Source: Ipomoea triloba
Lineage: Eukaryota > Streptophyta > Magnoliopsida > Solanales > Convolvulaceae
NCBI RefSeq assembly: GCF_003576645.1
Contig: NC_044925.1
Span: 21,119,985-21,183,984, forward strand
DNA length: 64,000 nucleotides
Direction of reading: 5' to 3'
Made by a program: the position numbers and the translations under genes. The notes under the pieces were generated by a model. The model was not told where the DNA came from. It made no database searches and was given only the letters and a program-made list of their open reading frames with translations. Of this stretch, positions 11,522 to 23,335 are shown in pieces. Every line of letters starts with the position of its first letter. The first letter of the stretch is position 1.

Positions 11522-11595
11522 CACTAGAAGGAGGGCTTGAACCTCCGACCTTGTAATTAACAGCCACACGCTCTAACCAACTGAGCTATTCCAGC
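11522..11595 (-). tRNA. trnN-GUU-like: tRNA-Asn (anticodon GTT), slightly degenerate copy
   Basis: On the minus strand a 74-nt cloverleaf fits: acceptor GCTGGAA pairing with TTCTAGT, A box TAGCTCAGTTGGTTAGAGC, anticodon loop CTGTTAA (anticodon GTT, Asn), and T arm GGAGG-TTCAAGC-CCTCC. Compared with the other copies nearby, the 3' side of the anticodon stem reads TTACA instead of CCACA, giving two adjacent G-U pairs, and the first acceptor pair is G-T. It could still fold, but those changes make it a weak or pseudogene copy. It lies at the edge of a duplicated block. The CCA end is not encoded, as expected in nuclear genes. Confidence 0.7.
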
Positions 11596-11693
11596 AACAT
11601 TGACAAATACTCGATTTTTATAAATGTATCTCATTTGTTATCATTATGATCCTTCCCTGTCCATATTTTGGAAATAGGAAATATTGTCCTGTG

Positions 11694-11730
11694 CATCGAC
11701 CTTGTGGTTAACAGCCACACACTCTTCGCA
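11694..11730 (-). pseudogene. tRNA-Asn fragment (anticodon arm only)
   Basis: The minus strand carries GTGTGGCTGTTAACCACAAGG, the anticodon arm with an undamaged stem, but no D arm, T arm or acceptor. Confidence 0.7.
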
Positions 11731-11796
11731 TCTGCAAAAATGTAACTCATTTAAGATGAGAAGGTCATACTAAGAGCCACACACTCTCCACACCTC

Positions 11797-11836
11797 CGTT
11801 AGCCACACGCTCTAACCAACTGAGCTATTCCAGCAA
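11797..11836 (-). pseudogene. tRNA-Asn fragment (5' half)
   Basis: The minus strand carries the 5' acceptor strand, D arm and start of the anticodon stem, then diverges. The DNA downstream of it (TTTTTATAAATGTATCTCAT and following bases) repeats that beside the full copy, so the tRNA and its flank were duplicated as one block (about 11577-11690 and 11815-11952). Confidence 0.75.
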
Positions 11837-12104
11837 TATTGATAACTACTTGATTTTTATAAATGTATCTCATTTGTCATCATTATGATCCTTTCCCTGT
11901 CCATATATATATATAATGGAACATTCCATATTTAGGAAATAGGAAATATTGTGCTGGTTTATAATAAATTAATATGACGTCTTGAGAAAAATTTTGTATA
12001 GGGAAGCAAGTCGGGAAGGTCATACTTGGATTAGGTCCTGAATGATGGGAAATGGTCAAAGACTCAAAGGCATTCTCAAACTTTATATAAGAAATCTATT
12101 AAGC

Positions 12105-12134
12105 AAATTCGCTAAAAGGAGGCTTAAACCTCCA

Positions 12135-12165
<31 letters not shown>

Positions 12166-12166
12166 A
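12105..12166 (-). pseudogene. tRNA-Asn fragment (3' part, good anticodon arm)
   Basis: The minus strand reads the D-stem 3' part, a perfect anticodon arm (TGTGG-CTGTTAA-CCACA), a T arm and acceptor 3' strand (TTTTAGCG). The 5' end is replaced by a second copy of the AATTCGCTA flank at 12164-12174, so the cloverleaf cannot form. Confidence 0.7.
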
Positions 12167-12180
12167 ATTCGCTAGAAGCC

Positions 12181-13190
12181 GGCGACATATTTGGTCGCCA
12201 GAGACCTTAAAAAAAAAAAGCAAGGCAAGTGGACTTGCGTTTGTGTTTGACCCGTTCTAACAAGGAATGCATTTGGGAAAAGAGTTTTTCTCATTTTGTC
12301 CCAAATTTAAAAATGTCATATTTTTATCAATTGTTTTGTTTTTGATTCCAATCTTTTGCCCCACACTGTAAGGTTTCAACCAATTCTTGTCTAACAACTT
12401 TTTAGAGTAATACCTACCTCTATGAGTAGTATGTTTGGGTTCTTGATTTCAGGTTATAGAGAGTGAATGTTTAGAAGATCATTGTAAGGGATACAAGGAT
12501 TTTTTGAGTAGAAAATTTTTTGATACTCTTTGTTCACATAAGAGGACATAAGAGGTTTCTTATATAAAAGAATATCAAGGTTTTTACAAAAAAACTACAT
12601 TATTACTTTCATAATAGATAAGTTTAAACTCTTACAAAAATAAAAAGTAATACAGTAAAATGATAAGATTCAAAAGTAATACAATACTTTTTTTTCCCTG
12701 ACTATTTTACTATTTTCACATGCTAATAAAATTGATTGTACATTTATTATCTTCTTTCATCATTTTTTGTGCAAAAGTTGAATAGTTCTTATCTGTAACT
12801 TTAATAATATTAATCATTTTCAACACTCTCACGCACCATCATATGCTACAACAAATCATACCCAATATCATCATTAGTCACATACAAAATTACTTTAACA
12901 CATTTGCAGCTCAGTTAATACTCAAATCATAAATTATATGAAGTACATAAAAATGCAACTTTTAAAATCTAACAAACACTTAATGTGATGGATTCTATAT
13001 CGACATACCTACAACTATTAATAAAAAGTGATATTGACAAAAATGTAATAATTCTTAAAAAAAAAAAAGTAATATGTTGCCTTTTTTACATGTTAGAAAT
13101 TTGTGTCAATTTAATTGAGATGAAGATTGGAACAAAAATTGTATCCTTAAACAGCGTTCTGAGTTGGCGCGCTTCCATCCAAAAATAGGA
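12181..13190. other. Intergenic region upstream of the channel gene
   Basis: AT-rich, no gene. The segment 13150-13232 turns pyrimidine- and C-rich and probably includes promoter and 5' UTR of the channel gene. Confidence 0.5.
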
Positions 13191-13232
13191 TCCATTTCCC
13201 ACCCTCGCTGCCCTTCTTCTCCAATCCGCATT

Positions 13233-16200
13233 ATGGAAAACTATCCCCTAACGATTCGGATTCTTCAAGTAAGTTCTTCATTTCACTCTCTTTCACCATG
13301 CCTCTCCAATTTTTCTAACTCTTTCCGGTAAATGCAATTCGTCTTAGTGTTGCGATCAATTCTCCTTTGTGCATCCATTTTGAATGATTCAAATTATTGT
13401 TTTCTGTGTTTACAAAATCAGGGTTCATATATTAATTTTGATATTCCTAAAGGATGATTACTGTTAGCGTGCATCAGTGCATGGGTAATCAGTTTTGATT
13501 TTGTTCTTATTTATTTGGTTATGATAATAGGATTGTGTCAGCCATTTTGGTAATTATTGATTACTGGAGAATATAATTAATGAAAGAATGAAATCTTATC
13601 TAATCAAATCATGTGATTGGCTCAAATTGGTATTTTTTAGGACTGTTAATAAAGAAGACAGAATCTGTTTTTTTTTTTTTTTTTTTTGGTGTGTGTGTGT
13701 GTGGTTTTTTCCAGGTATATAATGAAATGATACGTTGTATAAATTTGCAGTTTAGGGGTTTGGTCTATATGATATTTCTTGTGCCCACATGCCGGTTAAA
13801 GGAAAGCAGGAATTTTCTCAACTACTGGCTGATATGTTTTTTTTATAGCCATATCATTCATAGTTCATGAAATTGGTTCTGCACAATCTTCAAGACTCAG
13901 TATATTGGTGGGCACAAAGAAAAATTTGTGAGGTATCTAAAAGGGATGAGCCAGTGGATTTCTGATGGCTTTGGAACATTAAATGATTTGAAGTTATAAA
14001 ATCTGTTTTTGGTGATTCTTGGGTATAGGTTAGAGGACTTTGATTCTAGGTTATCATTTAGATCAGATATGGCCGGAAAGACGAAATGTGCGTTTAGTAT
14101 AGAGGGTGTGGGGGCTGGTGGACACCCTCCCAACTCTTCGATGTCAATAAAACTAGGTATGATAAGAGGGTCTGAAGGACTAATGACATTTGGCCGATCG
14201 CTAAAATCTGGAGTCACACGAGCTGTGTTCCCCGAGGATCTCAAAGTCTCAGAAAAAAAGATATTTGATCCTCAGGACAAGTCTCTCCTATTCTGGAATA
14301 GGCTTTTGGTCATATCATGTATTTTTTCAGTATCAGTTGATCCTCTGTTTCTCTATCTTCTGGTGTTCAATAGTGAAGATAACTGTCTTCAATTAGATAC
14401 CAGTTTAGCCTATACAACTACTACTCTGCGGACATTAATTGATTCTTTTTACCTTATCCGAATGGTTCTACAATTCCGCACAGCTTATATTGCTCCCTCA
14501 TCTCGGGTATTTGGACGAGGTGAACTTGTAATAGATCCCAAACAAATAGCTAGCAGATACATACATCGTTATTTTGCCATTGATCTTCTCTCTATTCTTC
14601 CTCTTCCCCAGGTTTGTTTCTTTTATCCATCTTTGACTTGCATCATTTTCACATTTCATATTAATATCATATAGGCATATATGTATTATGGCTAGTGTTG
14701 CAAAAATCGCGCCTAGGCGATGGCCGCCCGCCTAGCGTATCACCATAATCGGTGGTCTAGGCGGCTGACTAGGCTGCCTAGGCGCTACCTAAGCCACCTA
14801 GGCGCCGAACGCCCAGTCGGCCGATTAGCTCTTGCTCCTTTTTTTTTTTTTTTTTTTAATTTTGTTTGAGCGAAATAACTCTAAATCGTTCAAACTCTAG
14901 ATGTTTTTTAGGTTAATATTTAATATTTTAGAGTAATAACTATTAAAGTATTAAATAGTTTATAATTATCAAGTCTTAAAAAAATTTTTAAAAAAAGAAT
15001 ACAATTTTTTTTAAATAAAAAAAAAATAAAAATACACGCCTAATCGGCGCCTAGCGATTTTTCTGCTCTTCAACCAGAAACATAATGACTTGGTTTAAAA
15101 TCAAGAAAATTGCTCTACTCAAGTTAGGAAATCTATTATTCATTTTATTTTTATCGTTTAATTCCTTGTAATCCGCAGATTGTGGTTTGGAGATTCCTTC
15201 ATGGATCAAAAGGTTCAGATGTATTAGCCACAAAGAAAGCTCTCGTGCTCATTATCATTCTTCAGTATATTCCTCGGTTTTTGCGATTTATACCTCTAAC
15301 TTCAGAGTTGAAAAAGACTGCTGGTGTATTTGCAGAAACTGCGTGGGCTGGCGCTGCATACTACATGCTATGGTTTGTGCTTGTTAGCCATGTGAGTAGC
15401 TTTATGAATGACTCTGTTGCAGTAGTATAGCATGTTTATATAATCATCATAGTCATATGTCATTTCCTTAGTACTTTCTGGCCCACAAATATTAGTTCCG
15501 CTTGGGAGTTTTTGCAGAATTGATGCATACAATATCTAGTGCTAAAAAGTTCTCTTCTATTCAGCAGCTCAGTTGTGCAATTCCGCTTTATTTAACACTG
15601 CATTGCAATCTCCTCTTTCTCCTTATTCTTTAATGAACCACTCAGAGCCCTTATTTATTTATTTTAGCATCTCTCTTATCCTTGATGAGTAGAATGTGCC
15701 CATCTGCAAGAGTGTATTGTTTGTTGGCACTTAACCAAGGTACAACACATATGCAAGAGCTTCACCTAAATCAAGGGAAATCATCTCAGGCTTACATATA
15801 TATGTTTGTTGCTTATAATATGCAGATATTTGGGGCCTTGTGGTATCTATTAGCTGTAGAACGTAAAGATGCCTGCTGGGCAGATGCATGTAGACGCAGT
15901 GAGGAATGCAATGGAAAATTTTCTCTATTGTATTGTATGCATGAAAGAGCAGAGGCAGATATGACAGCCTGGAGAAACATCACTTACGAAGTTCTCGAAA
16001 AAAATTGTGCTGCTACTGATGATTCACCATTTAACTATGGCATATATGCAAAAGCTGTGTCATCAGGTGTTGTTGACTCTGAGGATTTCATCACTAAATA
16101 CTGTTACTGTTTGTGGTGGGGCCTGCAAAATTTAAGGCAAGCTATTCTTCATACCTATTTATTAGGCAAAAAGTGCCAATGCAACAAGAAAAACTGTTCA

Positions 16201-18320
16201 ATTGATTTAATTTATTTTTCACTTTGGAAGAACTGATTGTTTGCTTTTGATTTTTAAAATATGTTCACTTTGAATATTCAAATTCAGTACTTTTCATATT
16301 AAAAAATGACACATTTTATGAATTAAAGTTTCATGTCACCAGTCATGTCATGGTAAACTAAGCACGGTGCAGACTGACATCAAACTCTACTAAGGATGCC
16401 TTAATGTTCTCTCTTTTTTGAATATAACTAACTCTATTACATTATAGTATCTGTTCAAGCATACTTTCTCAACATATTGGAGCACTTCAAGCATACTTTC
16501 TCAACATATTGGAGCACAAAGAGTCAGTATCGCCCCACAGAGACTCGAACTCATGACCTCCCAAATGGGAGAGCCACTACTCTGCCATCTGAGCCTTAAT
16601 GTTCTCTCTATTCCGTTAGTTTGTGTTTCTTTGGAGTTTGAAGACAGAGCTGTATCCCTGCAATTACTATTTTGTGATGGTTTTTTTGCCATGCTGATTC
16701 GAGTGTCCATAAAAAACTGAAGCTTGTATCCATTCTATCCGTCTCTGCTATATATTGTCTTAGTACTTTATCCTTTTGTCTGGAAGATGTTCTCCCAAAA
16801 AGTGTTGCATTTTTTCTCGAGTCACATCAATGATAGAAGTCATCATTCTATTTGTATAAAGTCATCCCAGGAGTATGACTGGATTGCTATTTCACTTTTT
16901 GCAGTACTCTGGGACAGGGGCTTCAAACAAGTACTTATCCTCTGGAGGTTCTCTTTTCAATAGCATTAGCCATTCTTGGGCTCCTTCTGTTTTCTCTTCT
17001 CATTGGAAACATGCAGGTACGTCACCATTAAGTTTATGAGAATTTCGTAGGGGTTGCTTTACTTTGGTTTAGAAATTACTCGGTTCAGTTGTGGAATTCC
17101 AATTTTAGCTCAATTGGGAAAACACTGTAAAAATATAATCTATTAGTATGATTGTTACTGCCTTTATCTGAAGAATTTGTGTTTATGCAAGTTCCTATTA
17201 GCCATAGTAAGGGTTCTTTGAGCTTTTGTAGAAAGTAGAAACAGATAATGCGAGATTTAGGGAATCTTGTTTTATTCAACAGACCTATCTTCAATCTATA
17301 ACGGTTCGGCTAGAAGAGATGAGGATAAAAAGGCGTGACTCTGAACAATGGATGCATCACAGAGTACTACCACCTGAGCTGAGGGAAAGAGTTCGGCGTT
17401 ATGAACAATTCAAATGGTTGGAAACAAGAGGAGTAGATGAAGAGAGTCTGGTTCAAAATCTACCAAAAGACCTGAGGAGGGATATCAAGCGACATCTGTG
17501 TTTGAATTTAGTTAGAAGGGTAAGCATATTTATTTCTAAGCCTGGGCGTGGCGTTACACTTGCAATTTTAGCATGACTGACATGTTTGTGAGATGGGTGT
17601 TTGCAGGTGCCTCTTTTTGCAAACATGGATGAGAGGCTGCTAGATGCGATATGCGAGCGACTGAAGCCAAGCTTGTACACAGAAAACACATACGTCGTTC
17701 GAGAAGGGGATCCAGTCCAGGAGATGCTCTTCGTCATCCGGGGGAAGATGGAGAGTATCACGACAGACGGTGGAAGAAGCGGTTTCTTCAACCGAGGCAT
17801 TCTAACCGAGAGCGATTTCTGCGGTGAGGAGCTGCTGACATGGGCACTGGATCCAAAAGCGGGCTCTAACCTGCCTCCCTCAACTCGCACCGTCCAGGCC
17901 TTGTCAGAAGTGGAAGCATTTGCACTGATAGCAGATGAAGTGAAGTTCATCACCACTCAGTTCAGGCGCATCCACAGCCGGCAGGTGCAGCACACTTTCC
18001 GGTTTTACTCGCAGCAGTGGAGGACTTGGGCAGCGGTGTTCATCCAAGCTGCATGGCGCCGCCACATGAGGAGGAAAATTTCAGAGGTTCGGAACAGCGA
18101 AAACGAAGAGAATGAGAATATGGTGGACGAGGATTACTACGAGGAGGAAGAGGACGACAACGACGACGATGAAACTAAGGCGTTGATTTCTACAGGCCTC
18201 CGCACAACCATGTTAGCATCCAGGTTTGCTAACAATGCTCTGCGCAAAAAGCGCCAAACATCAGCTAAATTAACCATGAAACCGCCGAAACCACCTGAGC
18301 CTGACTTTGGTGATGACTAA
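13233..18320 (+). CDS. CNGC5/6-like: Cyclic nucleotide-gated ion channel, group II (CNGC5/6-like), 8 exons
   Basis: Plasma-membrane cation (Ca2+-permeable) channel subunit. Exons: 13233-13268, 13901-13932, 14029-14611, 15179-15391, 15826-16136, 16905-17016, 17283-17519, 17607-18320; all phases agree and give 745 aa, the usual family length. Seen: S1 about residues 113-135, S2 155-177, S3 201-222, S4 235-255 (few arginines, as in plant CNGCs), S5 272-296, pore with filter GQG in STLGQGLQ (about 392-399), S6 402-430, then C-linker, cyclic-nucleotide-binding domain (about 509-640; phosphate-binding cassette near 567-586), IQ motif FIQAAWRRHMRRK (calmodulin site, about 653-665), and an acidic tail. 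QYIGG...FVRLEDFDSRL at the N-terminus resembles group II members. The first exon is the least certain; ATG 14069 (MAGK) is the fallback start. Intron 5 uses a GC donor (AG|GCAAGC). Introns 2 to 7 are otherwise GT-AG. Confidence 0.92.
14699..15066 (+). mobile_element. CTAGGCG-type MITE in intron 3 of the channel gene, copy 1
   Basis: The left end GCAAAAATCGCGCCTAGGCG and right end ...GGCGCCTAGCGATTTTTCTGC are imperfect inverted repeats. The left third is GC-rich with many CGCCTAGGCG words; the rest is AT-rich. A second, inverted copy lies in an intron of the HLS1-like gene at 26061-26335 and shares CGCCTAGCGTATCAC and other words. The element type resembles hAT-like MITEs, but no target-site duplication could be fixed. 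Confidence 0.7.
16415..16592 (-). mobile_element. SINE family 1 inserted in the GC-AG intron of the channel gene
   Basis: A perfect 17-bp direct repeat, GCCTTAATGTTCTCTCT, flanks the insert at 16398-16414 and 16593-16609. On the minus strand the head has tRNA-like boxes (GGCAGAGTAGTGG and GAGTTCGAGTC), the body contains CTCTTTGTGCTCCAATATG and TTGAGAAAGTAT, and a short T-run at the left end represents the A tail. About 31 bp of the body (CAAGCATACTTTCTCAACAT...GGAGCAC) is duplicated in tandem. tRNA-derived retroposon, with insertion site fully defined. Confidence 0.85.
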
Positions 18321-21186
18321 ACTAGACTTTGAGCAATAACTTTTTAGTGTTTGTTAACTTGTAAGAAGCTCCTTTTTTTTTTTCTTTTTTTTTTCTTTTT
18401 TTTGGAAGTTAACTTGTATGTTAACAACGCCGCAACACCTAATCAAAGGTGAGTTTTGGGTAAAGAACGCCATGTGATCCATAGACAGTTTTTACGAGGA
18501 ATTAAAGTTGGAGCTTTGTCGTTACCAAACCAATTGTCTAACCAACTTGAGTAAGGGTTGCTCATAGAAAGTTTTCCGTGTGGATATGTGGTAGTAAACG
18601 CTAGGTGTGTGAATATTAGATGCCTTGTAAAGAAATCTGCTCATTATCTATATAGTAGAGGTCCCATCACCCATGGCATGATCAAGTATAATAAGTATTT
18701 ATTTGTATGCAAGTTGCTAGGATAATGAGACAACCTAGTTGTGCTTGCAGATTTGTGGTTCAACTCCCAATGATTGCACTACCCTTAGATTATCTTTATC
18801 AGTGCAATACTCCCTCACTTTTAAAAGTGAATTTTACTTCCACATCTTTCGATTTGCAATTCATTTACTATTCACACTATATCCTTACAAATCCAATTAA
18901 CTTTCTAAAATGGACCCCAATATCACATCAATTTAAATATTAACTCAACTATAAAAAAATAAAATAAAATAAAAGTACTACATGGCAGTCTTTTGCAACA
19001 AAGGCGGCCATTAGCAACAACAAACTTGCTATCTTATGTGACAAACAAAGTAATAAAAAATAATTTTTTTTGCCACCTCACCTAGCAAGTGAACCACTTG
19101 CTGGGTTGAGGACAGCCTTAGAACATTTTCTTTTTCAGTTTTTTGTTGGCCTCAACACCCACTTCATCATCCACTATCTCACTCAATCACCAAAACTTTA
19201 CTTTCCATTAGTTTTAAGTTTTTTCTCGATTTTTTTGTGGACTCACCATTTAACTATCCTATATTTTAATTATTATTTTTTATTTATTTGAATTAAAAAT
19301 TTATAATTATAATGAAAATTAATTTAAATAAACATAGCTACATTTAATTAAAATGATAATTACAAGCATTTAAATTAATTTTCGTTGTTGCTCTATTTAT
19401 TTTAATCATTTTAAATTTTAATTATAATTAAAACATTCAAAAAATATATATTACATATTTGACTTTTATGAAAATTTTATAACAAATATAATAAAACAAT
19501 AAAAAACAAACAAATTAAATGTAAAAAAAAAAAAGAAAAAAAGAAAAAAAAAAGAGCATTGTCGCATGAAAAAAACAAAACAGAAAAGAAAATAAAAAAT
19601 AATAAATAAATAAAAAAACAAAACAAAACAAACAAAGATTAAGAGTGACCGCCACTCTCACGACCCTTTTTTTCTTTAAACCTGCAGGAGGAAAATGCAC
19701 CAAAAATAAGATTTTACATTAGTGATAACTAGTGAATCAGTTTGTTTGTTTGTTTTCTTCTTTTTTTTGGTTTTTTTTTTTGTGTGTGTGTGTGTATGTG
19801 TGTGTTTCAAAAACCACTTAAGAACCTCTATTGGGTTACTCTTATATACTAAATAAATTCCGAGTAAATAAAAAAAATATGTTTGACCAATCAATCTACT
19901 CACCATATTTTTCGATCTTCAAGCTAGCATTACTTAATTGGATAATGAGCTTTCTTTTAGTTGAGGGGATATATCCTATATGTCATAAGTCTCTCACCGT
20001 TTGGTACTTTAAATGTAACGAATCAGTCTAAGAATTAAGAAAGTAGAAAATATTAACTCGTTATAAAAATAGCATTTGCCTTGGATTTGTGACCAAATTA
20101 TTCTGTGTGGACCCGAGTTCAAAATACACAATTTACATATTGAATGTTCATAATTTATATAATGAAGGTTTATAAAATTTACATGTTGAATATTCATAAT
20201 TTGATTAAATGTCCACAATTCAGATTGTGAACATTCAATACGTTAATGTACTCGGATCAACCTTGTAAGATGAATCCGAGTCAATCTTACAAGGTGGACT
20301 CGGGTCCAGGGTATAATTAATGAAATTTGTGAGTTTGATCCTGACGGATAATGTTAATGGTGTAAATTGATATGGGTCAACCTAGACTGAGAACATAGAT
20401 AATATATAAATAACACAATGAGACACAATAACTTATGTGAAAACTTGAATGGAAAAAATCACAAACTTTTTTTAGTTGAGTTCGGCCGAAGTCCACTATT
20501 ATCATTGGATTATAGATGCATATATCTGGGCCCATTTGAATAAATTTGGGGTAGGTATATAATTTGGTATAGAGTACTGTATAAGGAGTGTATTGAATAT
20601 ATTTCCATAGGATTTTGATAACTAGGAAAGTTTAAACTTTTTAGAAAATTTAAAAGATAAAAAAATTATTCTCACGTTTGGTGTAATATTTGACATAGGA
20701 AAGTAAATCCTACATAGAAAATGTAGGATTTTTTTTTCCGAGTGACTAGGGATCTACCAAATTTATTCTATTATGTATTTATCATTTTTTGTGCTAAGTT
20801 AAAAGTCACTTATAAATATAAGAAATTCGTCTCTTCCACCATTACGAAGGATAACAATACTCTTTATTGAAGAAATTTGTCTCACACAACACTTTTTTTT
20901 TTTTTTTTTTACATACGTACTATTTTGAATATTCTTGTTGCAAACTGGAATTTTTTGGCATATACTTTATTAATTTATAAGTGATTTATTAAACTCTCCA
21001 TTATTCGTTATGGTTTTTTTAATGTTTGTATATAGTAAGGATATATTAGATAGTTTAAATTAAAAATTTTTTAAAAAAAAAGTTTTAACGAATCAAACAT
21101 CTTAATTAATTTTCTAGGTAATTTAATTTTTATGTTTTTAGAGTAACATCAAACATGTTATTAGATATATACACATATATAGGATA
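18321..21186. other. Intergenic region with repeat debris
   Basis: No gene. 18321-18420 is the 3' UTR side of the channel gene with a T-rich run. About 18800-19690 (CTCCCTCACTTTTAAAAGTG ... GGCGGCC ... CTTGCTGGGTTGAGG ... ACCGCCACTCTCACGACC ... CTGCAGGAGGAAAATG) resembles the segment 63065-63660 and may be one MITE family. 19750-19805 has T- and (TG)n-runs. About 20230-20300 contains a short inverted repeat around ACTCGG...CCGAGT. A T-run lies at 20892-20909. Confidence 0.45.
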
Positions 21187-21565
21187 GGGTTCTAATGAGA
21201 TTACTTGTTTAGGTAAGATCGTGAGATCAGATCTTGTGCATCTATGTAATATTTTTTTAATGGTCTAGATTTATTGACACACACTCCGTTCGCACACATT
21301 TAATCATCATTTGCACACACTTCAACTTAGAATATTAATCAATCTAGACCATTAAAAAATTTTGAGATCAAATCTTGTACATCAATCTAAAAAATTTTAA
21401 TGGTCTAGATTGTTTGACACACCCACTCCATTCGCACACATTTAATCACCATTCACACACACTTTAACTTAGAATTTTAAATCAATCTAGAACATTAAAT
21501 TATTACATGGACGCACAAGATCTGATCTCACGATCTTACTTAAACAAGTGATCTCATATGATCCT
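21187..21565 (+). mobile_element. MITE family A, copy 2 (complete, long terminal inverted repeats)
   Basis: The left end GTTCTAATGAGATTACTTGT...TAAGATCGTGAGATCAGATC is matched in inverse at the right end (GATCTGATCTCACGATCTTACTTAAACAAGTGATCTCAT...). The whole element folds on itself, with two inner blocks of TAGACCATTAAAA and CGCACACATTTAATCA. Such long-TIR foldbacks are usually Mutator-type MITEs. Copy 1 is at 1990-2375. Confidence 0.8.
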
Positions 21566-21570
21566 AACTC

Positions 21571-21615
<45 letters not shown>

Positions 21616-21634
21616 TATATACATATATACACAC

Positions 21635-21665
<31 letters not shown>

Positions 21666-21735
21666 TATGTGTCATGTGTGTGTTGTGTGTGTGTGTATAT
21701 ATATATACATATATATATATATATGTATGTATGTT
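21566..21735. repeat. Compound (TA)n/(TG)n microsatellite
   Basis: Alternating TATATA, TGTGTG and ACACAC runs directly abut the MITE. Open frames through it are artefacts. Confidence 0.95.
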
Positions 21736-23335
21736 AATTTACTAAATACTTTTTTACAATAAATTAATGGTATCAACTAGTAGTTATACCCTCTAAATTA
21801 ACCTTTGTTTTGTTTTTGTTTTTTAAGAAAAACAAGATGTGAAGGTAGCTTTTGTGGAAAGCACATAGCTAAGTTATTGGGAATGTGGTCCTTTGGGCTA
21901 GTATAGTGCACGCAAATGTTGTAAAGCTAACCCCCGCATCAGGCGGTGCAACGTAGTACTCGTGTTTAATTTCTTAGTATCATTATCAATTTTGATGCTC
22001 GCTCGATCGCATGTTTTTAAACTCATAAAACCTAATTATTAATGAGCTCTTTAGCCGAAAGCTTCGGAGATCGATCGATGGTGACACGCGTTAATGATTT
22101 GATCATAGAAAAACAAATATATGAAATAAAGGGATACTTTTTAAAACAATAATCAATTAACACCTTAAAACAATAGAAATAATAATAGAATAATAAGGGA
22201 ACGTGTAGTACAATTCGTATTAGCATTAAAATAATTTAATTTTGATTATCCTTTATTTGTTTTCTCTTCTTTCATGTATATTAAAAAAGACGAAGAATGA
22301 TTACTAATGTCTTTTCATGGACGAAGAGTCAAAGAATGATTACTAATTTCTTCTCGTAGTTGCTCTCTTGTTAGTATAGTGATGATATGGATCAGGTACT
22401 CTTCTATGCAATGTTCTGGATTTCAAAAGACAAGTAAGAGGCGATCGATCTATCTATTCTAATTTTACTAGTAAGTGATGAGATAAGAAATTTGGAGAAC
22501 ATGGCAGAGATTTAGAGATTTTAAATAGCTACTTTTATGTTACAAATAATTAGATGAGCTGAGATACATTTATTTAAATATATTTCAATTTTCAATTTTT
22601 TAGAAAAAATTGAATGTGGTCAAGAATTCTGCGCCATTGGATAATTCCCGTGAGCTGGGGATGAGGACAGAGGAGTTTAATTTTTTTTCCCATTGATAAG
22701 AAGCTCCACAAATTTGTAACATAGAGATAGCCAGATAGGGTTCTCCTCAATAATTATACCATGTACTATACTTTACCTTATAAGACGAACTATTGACATA
22801 AGTTATATTTTTAATAATATATTAAAGATTCATTTTTTGAATGCTCTAAATATTTAGTATATTAAAAATAAATATTTATTAATAGTCCACATTATAATTA
22901 GCTGCTGGGGTCTCCAAGTCCTTTTCGATTAGCAAGAGTTTTAGGAATTGAAGTATATAAAAATGTTTTGAAGTAATGTAATATTTTCGAGAATCAAATA
23001 AGGAAATATGATATTACATAGAGTAGAAAATGTCCCTGGCCTTATAATTTTCCAAAAAGAAAAATCTTGTTTCAATATGCTCCATTACATAATTTACATT
23101 TGCAAAGTGTTATGAATAATTTAATTTACAGTTGGAGTTGAAAGTTGGGTGAGAGATATTTCTCATCTTTTCTCCTTTTTAAGAAAACTATTACACTTCT
23201 TGTTACTGAATTATAAATTTTAACATTGGGCATAAGAAGCTCCCTCACTTACCAAACTACACAACCAACTAATAAGCTGCTAAATTAACTAATAAGTACA
23301 CAAATTGCATGCACATGAAATAAAGACGAGGACGG
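21736..23335. other. Intergenic region downstream of the HLS1-like gene
   Basis: AT-rich with no other gene. The last few hundred bases before 23336 will hold the 3' UTR of the minus-strand gene. Confidence 0.5.

Noticed and set aside
17453..17956. 167-codon minus-strand frame
   Set aside because: It is antisense to the conserved cyclic-nucleotide-binding exon of the channel gene and crosses its intron.
21487..21745. Small open frames of 62-65 codons
   Set aside because: They lie in (TA)n/(TG)n microsatellite and MITE sequence.
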